From assembly GCF_901709675.1 (NCBI RefSeq), contig NC_051106.1, positions 8,318,001 to 8,382,000 on the forward strand: 64,000 nucleotides of DNA. Direction: 5' to 3'. The notes beneath the pieces are model-generated. The model was given only the letters and a program-made list of their open reading frames with translations, did no database searches and was not told where the DNA came from. Within the stretch, counting starts at the first letter, position 1; each line of letters opens with the position of its first letter. The translations under genes and the position numbers were made by a program. The stretch comes from Syngnathus acus (lineage: Eukaryota; Chordata; Actinopteri; Syngnathiformes; Syngnathidae). This document shows positions 11,542-28,980 of this stretch, in pieces.

Positions 11542-12711
11542 ATGGCTAAAGGGAAGGGCAAAGGGAAGGGCAAAGGGAAAGGGAAAGGCAAAGCGGTGGT
11601 CGTCGATGAAAACACGCCACTGACCGAACTGACCGAGCAGCAGCTGATAGAGCGAGTTGCTAAGATCACAACGGATCTAACCCGCATCCAAGATGAGAAG
11701 AAGAGCTTCCAGCTCATACGGGACCAAGTCAAGGCCTTCTGGGAGATCTCCAAACAGAAGCTTCAAGATGTGAAGGACAAGCTACGCGACGGTAGCATCG
11801 TGCGTGATGAGGCCAAGATGCTCCACAGGATGAAGGTGACCAAGTACCAGCAGAAGGTCCGGCACCTGGAGTCCGAGTGCCACACCAATATTTCGCAACT
11901 GAAACTGGACGGGGCCGGTTTCTCCACCATCGGCGACAACAAGAAATTTCAGATGGAGCAAGGGGCGCTGAATGTGATCCGCAGCCTGCAGGTGGACATC
12001 AGTGAGAAGGAGCTCTACAACCAAAACCACATTGAGCAGCTTAAATTCGACCAGGCGTCCAAGCTTGTGGACATCATGGTCCCGCACGACTGGAGGAAGG
12101 TGGAGCTGGAAGCCAAGCACAACGCCAAGATTCTCCCAATGTTTGAAACATCCGAGAAGAAGGTGGAAGCCGAGCTCAACGTCCTGGACACGCAAATGCA
12201 AATCCGTCTGGAGTCACTGAAGAAAGAGCACGACGGCGCTTTCCGCTATGCACTAAAGCGAAGCTGGGAGTTCTACCAAGCGCATATGGAGGAGATCTCC
12301 CTCCTGGAGAAGCAGCTAACCACCATCATGTGCCAGGGCGTGGTGCGGCAGCTGACGTCCATCCAGAAGCAGCCGGTGTGCCCGCAGGAGAACCTCCAGC
12401 AGGACAAGATGAAACTGCAGGAGCTCCAAAAGCAGCTGGAGAATCACAACGAGAACAAGGCCCATCGCGAAGCCAGCAACGCTCGCCTCGCGGTCCTGGA
12501 GGACGAGCTAGAGGAGCTTTCCATGAAGCACAGTAACCTTGTGCAAGAGCTGGAATCCAAGGAGCTGGAGCACCAGGAACTACTCAAGAGCCAGGCGGCG
12601 GGTCTTCTAGAGGTCCAGCACCGCAACGGACTGCGGACGAGACAGCTGAAGCTCAAGCTGCAAGCCGCTACCGAAACTTTGGAGAAGCTTGAAAGGAGCC
12701 TCGGCGCATAA
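11542..12711 (+). CDS. Intronless DRC4/GAS8-like coiled-coil protein
   Basis: A single uninterrupted exon of 389 codons starts at an ATG with a good context (AAGATGG); an upstream in-frame GTG at 11530 is not a plausible start. The protein opens with repeated Gly-Lys pairs (about residues 3-17) and is then coiled coil almost to the end. It lines up with the N-terminal and central parts of GAS8/DRC4, subunit 4 of the nexin-dynein regulatory complex of motile cilia: conserved landmarks are FQL-x-RD, FWEI, YQQKVRHL and the late LE/LK heptads. Human GAS8 is about 478 residues and multi-exon, so this looks like an old retrocopy that has stayed open. By eye the similarity is roughly 30 percent, so a divergent specialised role, for example in sperm flagella, is possible but unproven. 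Confidence 0.7.
   Translation: MAKGKGKGKGKGKGKGKAVVVDENTPLTELTEQQLIERVAKITTDLTRIQDEKKSFQLIRDQVKAFWEISKQKLQDVKDKLRDGSIVRDEAKMLHRMKVTKYQQKVRHLESECHTNISQLKLDGAGFSTIGDNKKFQMEQGALNVIRSLQVDISEKELYNQNHIEQLKFDQASKLVDIMVPHDWRKVELEAKHNAKILPMFETSEKKVEAELNVLDTQMQIRLESLKKEHDGAFRYALKRSWEFYQAHMEEISLLEKQLTTIMCQGVVRQLTSIQKQPVCPQENLQQDKMKLQELQKQLENHNENKAHREASNARLAVLEDELEELSMKHSNLVQELESKELEHQELLKSQAAGLLEVQHRNGLRTRQLKLKLQAATETLEKLERSLGA
11548..11592 (+). repeat. AAGGGCAAAGGG-type tandem repeat in coding sequence
   Basis: Imperfect six-base repeats of AAGGGC/AAAGGG encode alternating Gly and Lys at the N-terminus of the DRC4-like protein. Slippage would change the length in whole codon pairs without a frameshift. 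GAS8 itself also starts with a Lys/Gly-rich stretch, so the basic N-terminus is ancestral and probably expanded here. Confidence 0.8.
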
Positions 12712-15700
12712 CGCTGACTTGGGGGTTCACCGCTTGGGAGGTTTGGACACCCCCCCGGTAGACCTGGACCTGGAAAATTGCAGATGTTGGAGCTACATGA
12801 GGACAAACCAAGACGGTTATAGACGTCAATGATATTAACTAGGTTGGCAGTGAATGAGTTAAGTTCCAAACGTAATTTTTTTGGGGGGATGATGTTTACC
12901 TGCCACTATTCAAAACAACTATCTGGGTATATCTGACTGACTTAGTTCAAAAAGAACACAGTGTGACTTTAAAAAACAAAAACAAAGCGGCGACCATTCA
13001 CAACAATCTTCACGTTTCATTTAAACATCCTTCATACATCATTTTTTTTCACTCGCCAGTTTGGCACCAAAACAGGACGTTGTTAAAAGCGTCTCTGGTT
13101 TGCCAACAAGATAAATTGGCAACCTTTTCTCCTAAAAACACATCGCCCTTGATAATCCGTAAGCGGGTCACAATGGCCCGAGACAGCCCGGGCTAATCTG
13201 CTTCCTGCTAGTTGTCGGATTCGCTGGCATGGTCGCGGTGATAACACCAAGTGAAATCGCACTTAAAGTGCTTGTAGAACAAGGACTTCAGGGAGAGGTG
13301 GGGGGGTTGAAAAATCAACACTTGGACTCCATTTTTTTTGCAAACTCATGACTGAACCTCCATGTTCTGGATCTCTGTGACCCATTACAACAGAGCCTGC
13401 TTTGGAATGTTCTGTTGAATGAACAGCAGGGTCCCTAAACACAACCAGATGTTCTCCCGCTGAAACCATCGTGGTCCCGCACTGGGCCGGGACCTGGACC
13501 GATCCAACCCGCGTCACCACGGACAAACCCCAAGCCTGGATTTTTTTAAGTCTCAGCTAAACGGTCTTTCTTCCTGTGCCTCTGTGAGGTAAATGTTCCT
13601 GGTCTGAGAGGTTCTTTCTTTGGAGGCGAGCGAACCAAAACACACTCGACGTCATTTTTGAAAACACTCGCTCTTTGTGTGTGAGTGTGTATGCGTGTAT
13701 ATATTGGCGTTGTAAATCTATACGCAGAAGTTCCATCTTGGATCAAGTTGATCAATGAAGAAAAAGGTTCTCACGTCTTTCACATGGAGGAGTTTGGAGG
13801 AATTTGAGAAGCCCTCGAGGGGGGGGGGAGCAGGGGTGAGAGGAGGGTGAGACGGCAAAAGAACAAAGGCAGATTAAAGGCGGTCGTAAAAGGCGGCAGA
13901 CTGTGGTGGAGCGTTAACGTTGAAACCGTGCCGGAACTGCAGATGAAGTTGATTTCGGGAGTGTCATGACAGGTGGAAATGGCTTCAACGATCAAAACGG
14001 AGTTGACGGCAATAATCGTGCAAAATAATCGAAAATTATACAGGATGCATGCCAGGCCTGTAGGTGGCGATGTTCGCGTTGTAAAGAAATGCTAGGCCCA
14101 TTTTTTGGATGTCTCTGAAAAATAATCCCGTGGTGCGGGATCTGTTCATCTTCTCGGAGCCCAAGATTCGATTATTGTAATCGATTTTCGATACACAAAT
14201 TGTACACATATAGCAACAATAGGGCCATCAGACATTTCTTTACCAGTCAACAAAACAGAAGCACGTGTGAGAATCCGAGGTCAACGCACACCTGTGAAAG
14301 TTTCAACTGGCACAGTTTTTTTTTTTCAGGGTTTTTGGACTTTCGACAACACGAACGAAACCCAAACATGTCTCCCCGCTGAAGCCAAATATTTGTTCTT
14401 CTTTTTCTCTTCTTCTCACTATCTCCTCTCACTGCGAACTTTTTTTGACACAGTTATGTTGTGACTGAAGCTTTCAGTTGACAGTATTGCGCAACAATGC
14501 TAATACCGTTTGTTATTGCTCCTCATGTTACTGACAGATTCACATTTTTCCAGAGTTTTCTCCTCATTGATGATGAACGGAAACAATTTTTTTTTTTTTA
14601 AATACCCTGATATATATTAAATAAATCAATGCTTATACTTCCACCATTTTTACAAATGCAACTGTGATTTAAATAGATGCAAGTACCTTCGCTATAAATA
14701 ACACTAGACTAAACTGGAAATTGCGTAAAATGACGTCTTGGTCCCGGTGAAACCGAAGCAAGGCTGCTTATAATGTAAGTCAACGCCGCAGTCAGTCACA
14801 TATTCAGGAATGTTATTACTGCAGTTAAAGGGGGATGGAGCTTTAACAGCAAGGGGGGACGAGGGTGAGGGTGCATGCATGAGATAGCAGAGTGCACTGA
14901 TGCCTGAATTGACACTCTCAGGTGACATGTTCGTACCACAGAGTCTAGAGCCGACATTCCATCGAGTGGGACGAGGGGGGGGCGTGGGTTTTGCAACATG
15001 GTTTGCGACAATATCATTGAAACGTGACGAATATAACAATACTCAAATGATTTTATGTTTTACTTCAATTCATTGTGTTCTCCTTCTGACGTGCCCACCA
15101 TGGCCACCAGGGGGCAGTATCTCGTTATATAGCGATATCTATATCAATATTTTTGATTTCAAGAACTGTAGCATCAAGGGTGTATTCTATACGTGTATTC
15201 TAAAGCACTGACGCCCACCCCCCGGCCGCAGAAAATCAATAGAATGTTTTTGAATTACCAAGTCATAAAAAAAGGCCCCATTATCTCATTACTTTCCTCG
15301 ACGTACTCTCCTGATGCCTGGAAGGCACAAAGCTGGCATGAATTTTGCATGTTTTCTTAAAAGTGACGTCAATAGTTGCTATGCATTATTTAGTAGCGAC
15401 AAGCGTTTTCAAGTTGGTCCAAATGATTTTACACAGACGCCCGCACACACACACACACATACAAAGTGTCTCATTTTCCCTAGCTCATTGCACACGATGA
15501 GCTAATGACAAAAGCTGCTGACTGGCTTTAAATGACTTTTAAAGCCAGCAGCAGCAGCGAGTCATTGGGCTCAGTCGGTGGGTCGCTCGCTCGCTGGGTG
15601 CGGGGGGTTATACGACACTGCTGGGGACCACTGCAGAGCGCCTGCATGTGTTTGAATCTTCACAGATAATTATGTATAACCTGCATTGCCGCTCTCCCCA

Positions 15701-16600
15701 TTTGAATTGCAAACGACGCCACGTGCAGTGCGTGTTGTGTTTATCCTTCATTATTCTCACTGGCATGTTAACGTTTCATCTTTGTCATTTTATTCAAACA
15801 CTATTCCAGTGTTTGAATGAAAAGACGTCTACTGTATAGGGTTACCATGGTGTATTGTTTTCACCGTACCATCTGGTGACATCCACTCCTTGACCCCGTC
15901 CCCGCCATCACCATCGCTTTCTTCTCTGTCCCTCTTTTTGTCTTTCTTTGAGTGCGTCATCATGGTTTACTCAAGATGACTTCAATGTTTCGTTGCTGGA
16001 TGGTACCTTGTCTCGCTGCTGGATTTCACTTCAGCGAGCATCAAAGTAGCAGGTCAAATGCATGCTCTGTAGGGTTTAAGTCTGGGGATTCACCACTGAA
16101 TCTTGCTTTGGCAGTGTGTTTTGTGACTTTACAATGGTTCTATTATTTTTTTTCCATGACAGAAAATGGATGAATGCATTATTTAAATTGAGTTCCGCAC
16201 CTTTGTGTCTGTGATTCTGGAGTACACTTAGTGATTTATGACGAACATTGGGAGAGTTTTAACGAGGACGGAAGTAGTTTCCGCTCTTAAAAATAAACTG
16301 GCCCACATTAGGACGTATTTTCAGGACTTGCTTTTAATATCTTTATATACAGTCCCACCCCCGGCTCCCCCTTCCACAGCCAGTGGGACACTTCCAATCT
16401 TCCAATCCAGCCTGGAAAGGAATGAGAAACCACCGTGGACTATACCAACCTTCCTTATATGTGGGGGAGTTTAATATTCAGCACTACGACGTTTCGCGAT
16501 ACTAGACATTAACAACTCGTATTAACGCAGAGAATTTGATCTAAATCTGTTTTAAACATGAATACAATTAAGAATATGACATTCCTTGGCTGTGTTGTTA
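12712..16600. other. Non-coding DNA upstream of frmd6
   Basis: No exon could be supported. Notable items are G runs near 13820, a consensus CTCF-like site at 15104-15116, a short CA run near 15445, and pyrimidine-rich low-complexity stretches. Small reading frames here look random in composition. Confidence 0.4.
15104..15116 (+). promoter_or_regulatory. CTCF-like motif
   Basis: CCACCAGGGGGCA fits the core vertebrate CTCF consensus at every position. The surrounding 21 bases (tggccaccag then ggggcagtat and c) are identical to those around the site at 27730, which suggests both came from the same repeat or are constrained beyond the core. Confidence 0.5.
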
Positions 16601-16859
16601 TTTTACGCCGTCTTCTTTACGCAATCCACCCCTGCCGACCGCCCCCTCTCGCGGAGCTCATGTAAACCCAGAAGAAGAGCTGGAGCTTGGGCAGAATGTG
16701 GCGCGAGTCGACCAGTTCAACTGCGGTCCGTCGAATTTAAAAGTCTCTTTCTCGGCATCGCGGATATTCTTTTCCCGTTCCTTTCCCCTTTGCCACGAAC
16801 AACACCGTGCCTGGATTAACTTGTTTTCAAGGGAATACGCCATTTTTTCTTAGCAAAAG
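16601..16859 (+). other. frmd6: Probable 5' untranslated first exon of frmd6
   Basis: A moderately GC-rich stretch ends in a textbook donor (AAAAG then GTGAGT at 16860). It lies upstream of the acceptor at 21311-21312 that precedes the first coding exon, and no other plus-strand gene intervenes. Mammalian FRMD6 also has distant non-coding leader exons. The 5' boundary is a guess. Confidence 0.4.
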
Positions 16860-19800
16860 GTGAGTTGTGGGTCATTCACGAGGAAAAAACTTAATCCAAG
16901 GAAGGTCGGGTTGTGACGTTACGGTACAAAACTCGTAGCAAATATCCGCATTTTTATTTTGTAGCTCTTTTTATATTGACAAGTGTGTTATTTGAACCCG
17001 CTGGAAGAAAAGAAAAAACCGTGTCCGGGCACGTAACTCGATGATGCTGCCAGCGTTAATGCACGGGGAATGTTGCCATGGAATTTTAGTAAGCAACTTT
17101 GCTTGCTTTTTATTAATTTTTTTCTTGGAGGGGGTGTCGTAGCCTCATTAATAATTATGTAATCGTTTTATACGATGATAAATATATAAAAGTCGTATTT
17201 TTTCCCCCGTGAAATCCACATTGTTTGGAGTAGTGCTAATTTCCTCACTTGTTATTGTGTAATTACTATGACACATACACACACACGCGTGCGCACACAG
17301 ACACACACACGTCAGATTCACTATGAATCCTCATGTCGTTTATTCTTGCTTTGTTTTTAAAACGTTCAAGTGAAAAGAATAGAAATCAAAGAGTGGGAAT
17401 AATGTTTGAAAAATGTCAAAATTACCCATTTCGAACCCATTTCACATCCTTGTCTTGTTCCTATAATAAAAAGGAAAAAGCAAAATTATGGCAGGCAGAA
17501 TAGTTTTAGTTTTAGAATTACCCCCCCACCCCTTTTTTTTTGTTTTGTTTTCAAGATTTCCTAAAACTTCAAAATAAATATGACTCACAAAAGGGTTACA
17601 TCAGTATTTATTTTGTTTGTTTCAACCTAAAATATTGACGGGTCATTGTAAACATGCCAATTTCCCAGAGGGAATATTTTATTTTATTATACAGGATGAA
17701 TTCTGTTAAAGGAGGAAATAAGGAGGAAATGTGCGGACGCGGATGGTCGCTGTGTGTTTTGATGACTCATTGAGATAAATGATTGGAATGCAGGAAGATA
17801 AAAGCGCAAAAGTCTTCCTAAACCTTCTCGAATCGATTTGATTTCTCCGCCGCGTTTCTGTGGATGTTGCCGCTATTGTTTACTTTGTATTCACTGGGGA
17901 CTCGCTTTCTCTTAAGGTCAACACAGCAAGATCCACGTTGCCTCCGGAGGGAAGACTTTGGCGGTTGCGAAAAGTCCACCTTGGAAAGGAAAAAGTCTTC
18001 CACCTGGTAGAGTGGACCCACTTCATACAAATTCACGCCACTAATCCATGTATTTAATATTGTCATGCATGACTGCTTTCTTATTATCAGAACAAATCCA
18101 CCTCTCTGACCAAACAATCTTAAAAAAAACAAGACAGCCAGACATCTTGACGTCCTTGTTCAGGAAGAGGAACAATTGGGACAAAAACAACCCGATTGTC
18201 TGTCCTTGGCGACGTAAACATGGACACGCTGTGGTAAAAAAATTGTCGTTAAAGACACCGCCTCCACAAATTCCCTCTTGTATATCTCACAGGCCCAAAT
18301 ATGCTTTTACACTTTTACCCTTAAGTCTGTTTTGATGTGCGGTTCTTTCGGTCAGCTCCGAACATCGTAACCGAATCCAAAATAACCGGTAGGGTTCAAA
18401 ATAAACTCTGGGCAGGATGGGCTCGTGTGGAATCAGCGCCACCTCAATCCACTCCAAAAAACGAAAACTGCAAAGTCATACAAGTGACCTGTGACTTAAG
18501 TAATTAGCTGGGTTAACACCGTTTCTGAAATGTCCCCCCCCTCACCAAAAAAAAAAATGTCTGAGTTCTTCCTGCATTTGTCTCTCCTTCCTCGGATTGT
18601 GTTCTCTCCCCTCCGCTCCGATCCTTTCAAGGAAGTACGACCTTTATTCGCGCGCTGCTTTTCATTATAGCTTTTCCTTCCATTGAGGCTGGCCTTCTGG
18701 CTGATAGATTCATCCTCTGGCGAGCAACCAGGTGGATGCTGTTACGCATTCCGCCCGAGCTTTTAAAACATTCCCATTCTTACAGTTGGGCTCAAAGTTT
18801 TGCGAGACCTCTTCCAGGTATGAAAAGGCCAAACGGGACAAACTGCCATCAAAACAAGCACGGTTTTTGGGCTTTGCTGTAATTGCAGCTCGCATCTTTT
18901 CAAGCCTCTCCTTAAAAGCTGTCGCGCTCTATTTCGAGCGCGCGTAATGGCCGGGTTGACGTCTCTGCGGCGTGTTGCGGAATTACTCACGCGCGGTTCG
19001 ACTGCTCCAGCGCCGGGCGGGGAGTTTGGGCTGTTCTAACATGTCCACTTGTGTGTGTGTGTGTGAAAGAAGGTATGCTCCTTTTGTTTATTCAAGAAAA
19101 GACTTGTAACAAGCTATTACCAAAGCGCAGAGATTTGTAGCTTTGCTTGACTCACTTGAGCTATTGTTAGCGACAAGCGTATTTAGCGTACGCAGATTGG
19201 ACAAGATGCAGCGATGACTCCCTGGCAAAGTCACCGTGACGGCTTCCGCTCCCCGGTGACACACGGAGGAACTATTTTCAGATATCATCATCGTACGGCA
19301 AAATGTTTACGTGTTGGAAGCGCATACTTAGAACGCCGTACACACTAGCGTATGTTTACTCCCCAAAAAAAGACACGGAGGGTGGCCCGATTAAAAGGCT
19401 TTTTCCTGTTTATATCCCGTCCGTCTCTCTGCCGACTGTCGAGCGGCTTTACGCCGAAGGGAGGGAGGAAAGGAGCCAACCTAAGCATCAGCGTCAAGGA
19501 TAAAGCCGCCGCGTGACCGCTGTGATTTAGAGTCGGCCGTCAAGCTCGCCGGCATTTTCTCTTCAGCTGGATAAACGGCTCTCCCGGCCGTGGGAAAAAG
19601 TCACGACCTTTCAAAGAGAGCCCTTTAAACATCTCCGCAGGGGGTGTGTATGTATATAGATGTATATGTATATATGTATGCATGCCGTAAATCGCAATGG
19701 CAAAATAAAATGGCATCTAATTACTTCACAAGCTGAATTCAAAAGCGGGTTACTCTCGTTAATCTTTAGTTTGAAGCTTTTGTCTGATGTTATTTGGACA

Positions 19801-21312
19801 GTTGTGGGACGCTAACAAGGAATGCAGTTTGTGGGCGCTGCATCCCCAATCAATGGTCGCCATTGTCGGAATGAGAAGCAGATGTGAGCGAGGAATTCTC
19901 CCCACTGCAGCACTTTTCCTTTTTTTTTTTTTCCTTTTTCAAAGGCCCTCGCCTTTGAACGCCGTCTCTCTCGCTCGCTTTTTGATCCAGCATTGACACT
20001 TCCTCTACCTGCGGCACAGTGACGGCCTCCCCCGGGGAAACTTTTTTTTTTTCTTCACCTACAAAGCTGAGGAAGATTTCCTTTTGACTCGCGTTTCTTG
20101 AGTCAGGAGCCATGAAAGAGACCCGCAAAGTTTGAGCGCGAGAGGCTCCTTTTTTGGTCGAATTTGATGACAAGCTCTGATGTGGAAAGCTTTGCCACGT
20201 TGACAAAATCTCTGTTTGCGAGGCTGAAAAGGCCGCGGGAAGCTCAGCCGGCCGCTCTTTTGTGCGCCGCCCGTGTTGCATCACACTCAGGCACGGCGGC
20301 GCTAATGTGATTATCCGCCACTCTCCCTCGCTCACCCTAATTGCTTGGAGATCTTTCGTGGCCTTCTGTGGTCTCGTGCGCAGATGTTCAAACACATTAG
20401 AAGATGACTTGAGCGGGTTATGGCTGACTCACCTCCAACCGCCGTTCAATTTTTTTGTAGGGCCACACAAGAAGTTATCCTGCAACTCCTACAAAGTTCT
20501 CTTGAAGAACACCTCATCCAGCACAACAGAAGACCAAAGTACACAAACCTGGTTAAATACATAAACACTGGAGGACCTGGACTGCTCACAAGCGAATCAC
20601 AAGACAACCGAACGTGGCCACCTCGTGAGAATCGATTCGAGAGTCACTTTTGCCATCAGTGCCCAGCTGACAATCGTCTTATTCATTTACAGAAGAACGA
20701 TTGTCTTGCTGGAAATATCACATTTGAATACGCCCCCCCATAAGACCAAAAGTGGAAGGTCAACTGCAAATTTGCCTCAAAAAGTCAAACAATCACGACA
20801 TTATGTTAAAATCCTTCGGCAAGTCTTATTCAACTTCGCCGCCAATATTTTTAGAATCGATTATTCTATCAATTATACCATCGATTAATCGAATACAACT
20901 ATTCCCCCCCCCATTTACTGTTTTTTATTTGGTGTTGGCAAATGGTACCGTGCTATATTTTTTTGCTAGACACAGATGTAGAACCTTCTGGCGCTTCCAA
21001 TGTGCATCATTAGAAGTGGCTCGCGTCTCATTAACCTCATGGCAGCACTGTATGTATAGCTCCTAAGCTAATGCTACGTAGCGTCACTTTCTGCCATCGG
21101 AATGTGGCCCTCATTCAAATCGCTGGCTCCTTTTCAAAGACTAATTGCTTCTTCCTCTTCTACTGTAATTTAATCCCGCCCATAACTTCCTAATCTGTTC
21201 GAGGCGGAAGCCTTGAAGGTGAATGACTTCCAGCAGGAAGCAGCGTTGTTAATGCACAGCCACCTTTCTGAGAATTTTCACAGCGCTCAGAAAACTCTTT
21301 GTGTCTCCACAG
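16860..21312. other. Probable first intron of frmd6
   Basis: No coding exon was recognised. It contains a CA/CG microsatellite at 17271-17310, T- and A-rich low-complexity stretches and a few random open frames, the largest being 20420-20743 on plus, with no family resemblance. It may hold enhancers, but no motif cluster was identified. Confidence 0.35.
17271..17310. repeat. CA microsatellite
   Basis: An interrupted (CA)n run with CG and CAG interruptions. Confidence 0.85.
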
Positions 21313-21363
21313 CGGTCACCCAGTATATCTCCATGTTCCTCTTCCGGGCTGAAGCGCGGCTGA

Positions 21364-25665
<4,302 letters not shown>

Positions 25666-28600
25666 GGAGCCCCCCCCCCTTTTTTTTTTTTTTTCCGAAT
25701 TAATACAGTGGCACTCCAAAGGGATCGCAGAACACTCAAATGTGGCGCTAGCAACCAAAGACCTGAAGGGATGGACGCTTTGGATGTCTTTTGACAGGAA
25801 GTGCAGCGTGCCAAATGTAACACGCCGCCCAACGTGCCTTCATCCAAAACGCCCAAGACAATCCATGCCGCCATTTTCAGCTTCCTCAACTTGACAAAGT
25901 TTTGAGATTATTTGGCACTGTTTACTCGGCACCATTTCAACCTTCCTCTGTGCCAATTGAAGTTTGTCTGACCCTGGACCCTTTTGAGATGAATCTACTT
26001 AAGCTTACTTGGCCCCAGTCGAAGCTCGCTCTGCGTCGTTTTAAGATCGCACGACAAAAGTTTGAAGCTCACGCCGAACTGTTCACAATATGTTTTCAGC
26101 TCGCTCGACACGCTTTTGCTTACTCCTCACCGCTTTAAGCCTACGCGGCGGCACCGTTTTGAGCTTACCCAGTGCCGTTTTCAGCTTGCGTTTTTGCCAA
26201 TTTGAGTGGAGGTTGTTACTTCTTTACATCGGTTGACCGACAAAGCGTCTTTTTTTATGGTCAGTATTACAAGAAAACACAAACGTGACAGTATTTCACA
26301 CATCTGAGCTTTTGTTTTTCGCATTAATGGCTTTAAAAGAGAAATGCATTTTTTATATATATCATTTCAAACACTTCCCAAATGTCTAACAAATCTATGA
26401 TGTCCTTTTTACAAATTACTACATGCATTAATATATCCAGAAAAAAATGTTATAAATCCTTCGTCTTCCGAGAAGCTTTTATAAAGGGAACCAAAAAAGC
26501 AAAAGAACATATGAGTCCTTTTGGGAATGTTTGCTCTGTGCAGGTGAGATGGAAAAGTAGTTGAGCTTTAATTGCGCATCTTTTCTACACTGCAGCATCT
26601 GATTATGTGTTTTTGTTTTACTATCAATATTCCCAAAAGGCTGTTTATTTCTACATGTTAAAAGATGACAAATATCCTATTTTACAGACAAAGACACTTC
26701 TGATACCATGATTAAGGTACACAGCCATAAAAAAAAAAAAAAGAGTCCCTTTTACGTCTCTTATGTTGTCCTTTCTGTGAAAGGATCTATCTCCCTTCAG
26801 GAAAAAATATATATGTATTTTTTTGTAGCTAAAACAAAGTCGACTTTTCATTACTATGAAGTCTGGTCCGTGTGCCTTTTTGGTACTAACGCCTTCAATA
26901 TCCTATTAAAAAGGTACATTTATTTGCCAAACGTCTGCTCTCGTGTACTTTATTATTCTATTCACTCTAATGTTTAGACTCTTTCATGAACACAAACTTT
27001 GACCTCGACCAAAAAAATACAATTCAAAAGTATACCAATTTCACAAACATGATCATCTTTAATAGTAAGTCAAATTATGTATGATTGTATTTGCGTATTT
27101 TTTTCATAAACGCGTTTGCTGCCCTCTGCTGGCAATATGTGTTCTCTATTGTGCTGAGTCATCTGGTCCAGCAGGTGGCAGTGCTACCCTTTGCAGTCTC
27201 GCCAATTTCCTGTCGTACATAAACAAAATAAAAAAAACTTTTAATTTAAGTTTAAGTTACAAATGCGACTATAATGGAGACTACTTCCAGTTTTTATCCC
27301 CACTAAACTCTTTTTAAAGATGCTCGTGTTGGATTGGAAGAAGTATTTTCACCGACCGCTAGAGGGAGCCCACGTAACACTAGTGGTATAAACAATCCCT
27401 GTTTCAGACTCCAGAGATTTATTCGTGGATGTATAATCAGATTATTATGTTTTATGACCAAGGATCATCTTTATTTTAGCCTGGTGTTAGCGCAGGCGAT
27501 TTAATTAATAAGCTGATTTTCATGACAAGTCGCTAATCCACGTGTATTGAAGCTTTAGGAGAAGGACCACAGGAAGTATTGGTAGTCAAATCCGCCCACC
27601 CCTGAAGTGGATGTACGTATATAGACTGCAAATCTACGGTCGGCAGGAATTCAACTATTTTTGTCACAATTATTTGCTTTTATTCAAATTTGTTCAGGTG
27701 TACCGCTTCCTCAAGTGTTCATACCTTGGCCACCAGGGGGCAGTATCACATAAACAGGGATACCGAGGAGACGTCACAACTCAAATCCTCAATCAAGTTC
27801 TTTGCAGAGGTACACAATGTATTCCTGTGAGTATTCTTTTATTGTCTGCCAAGTTGCACTGTCCCGCCGTTTGTTTTTTATTATGATTTAGCATTAAGCT
27901 AAACTGTCTTTCATACGGCAATCATTCTGCTTCATTAAAACCGGGTTCTTTCTTTACATTCTCCTTATTTGTACGTTTTTACACAACACAGTGCCGCTTC
28001 TTTTGTTAAAATTGTCAAATCAAAAAAATGATGGGTGGTCACGTGGTTATTGGAGAGGGGAGGATGCTAAGATTTCATCATTTGTGATTTGTGACCATCT
28101 GGACCCCCCTAACGCCCCCACCAATCCATCCATCCATCCATGGAGGCAGCTGCTGCCCTACCCCAATGCCTCGTGGGATTTAGCCATGCTGCACAATCGC
28201 ACAGTCACCTAATACTACCACTACACACACACATATGCACACACACGTAGAGTCCAATCATAATGAACTAATTACATTTGAAGGGGCTACGAAAGGCGGC
28301 TTTTGGATGTGAAAACCTCACAAAACGAGCTCCAGCTAATTCAAGTCGACAAAAGAGTAGGGGGTGGTGGTAGTGGGCTTGCGTTGTCGTCGGTGACGAC
28401 TCTGGGAGATTCAGAGAATGGATTTCCCTTTCTGTGTTGCCATGGCGACAGCCCTGGATGGAGCATGACTGATTTCGTGTACAGCTGTGCACAGCGCCAG
28501 GGGAGAGAGAGGCCAATACATCTTATATAAAGTACAATTGTATGTACAGTGGCTTCCCGCCATTTGCGGGTTAAGGACCAGGTCAGTCTGCGAATATTAA

Positions 28601-28980
28601 AAATTTGCATCTAACTTCTGTCCATTATCTGTTAATTGAAATCCATTCATTTATTTCATTCTCTATTGGATCCGCTTTGTTGAAAACCAGGTTCTTAGCA
28701 TGGCAAGCTAACATCCAGCAGTAGTGAACTAGCAGTATCGTAAACTAAACTGCTTAAAGTAAAAAATAAAAAAACATGAGTAATTGATGCATATTTAAAA
28801 CATACATTTAAAATTCCTTTTACATTACTGTCATTTAAAAAAAATGGCCTAAAAGATTCTTCGATTCCAAAAATTAAGTATGCAATTCCCCGGCTATTTC
28901 CTGCTTGTTTGGATATTTATTACAAAGGTGGTTATAAGTCATCGGGGGGGGATCCGACTAATATTTCATTGGCGTGACTG
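25666..28980. other. frmd6 3' UTR and intergenic DNA
   Basis: Directly after the stop is a C run followed by a T run (25670-25695). AT-rich sequence with ATTAAA and AATAAA-type hexamers (about 26900 and 27220) is compatible with a 3' UTR of 1.2-1.5 kb. No further exon was recognised. Between 27.1 and 27.75 kb there are several CTCF-like motifs. A decayed element near 28550 ('cccgccatttgcgggttaag') looks repeat-derived. Confidence 0.4.
27120..27742. promoter_or_regulatory. Cluster of CTCF-like motifs (candidate insulator)
   Basis: Three consensus cores lie in about 620 bp: TGCCCTCTGCTGG at 27120-27132 (reverse), CCAGCAGGTGGCA at 27168-27180 (forward) and CCACCAGGGGGCA at 27730-27742 (forward). 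A weaker CCGCTAGAGGGAG lies near 27356. The first two are divergent and 35 bp apart. The cluster falls between frmd6 and gng2, a sensible place for a chromatin boundary. This is motif evidence only. Confidence 0.4.

Noticed and set aside
11782-12869. Minus-strand frames of 139 and 141 codons opposite the DRC4-like gene
   Set aside because: Antisense shadows of a coiled-coil coding region; composition is Leu/Ser-rich without family resemblance.
16436-16475. SRF (CArG-box)-like sequence near ccttatatgtgg
   Set aside because: It has an extra base relative to the CC(A/T)6GG consensus, so it is not a convincing site.
20262-20743. Plus-strand frames of about 100 codons before frmd6
   Set aside because: No homology, no splice-site support linking them to frmd6, and no conserved features.
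28120-28145. Short direct repeats (ccatccatccat) considered as part of a repeat array or CRISPR-like element
   Set aside because: A plain tetranucleotide microsatellite; no spacers, and the genome is eukaryotic.
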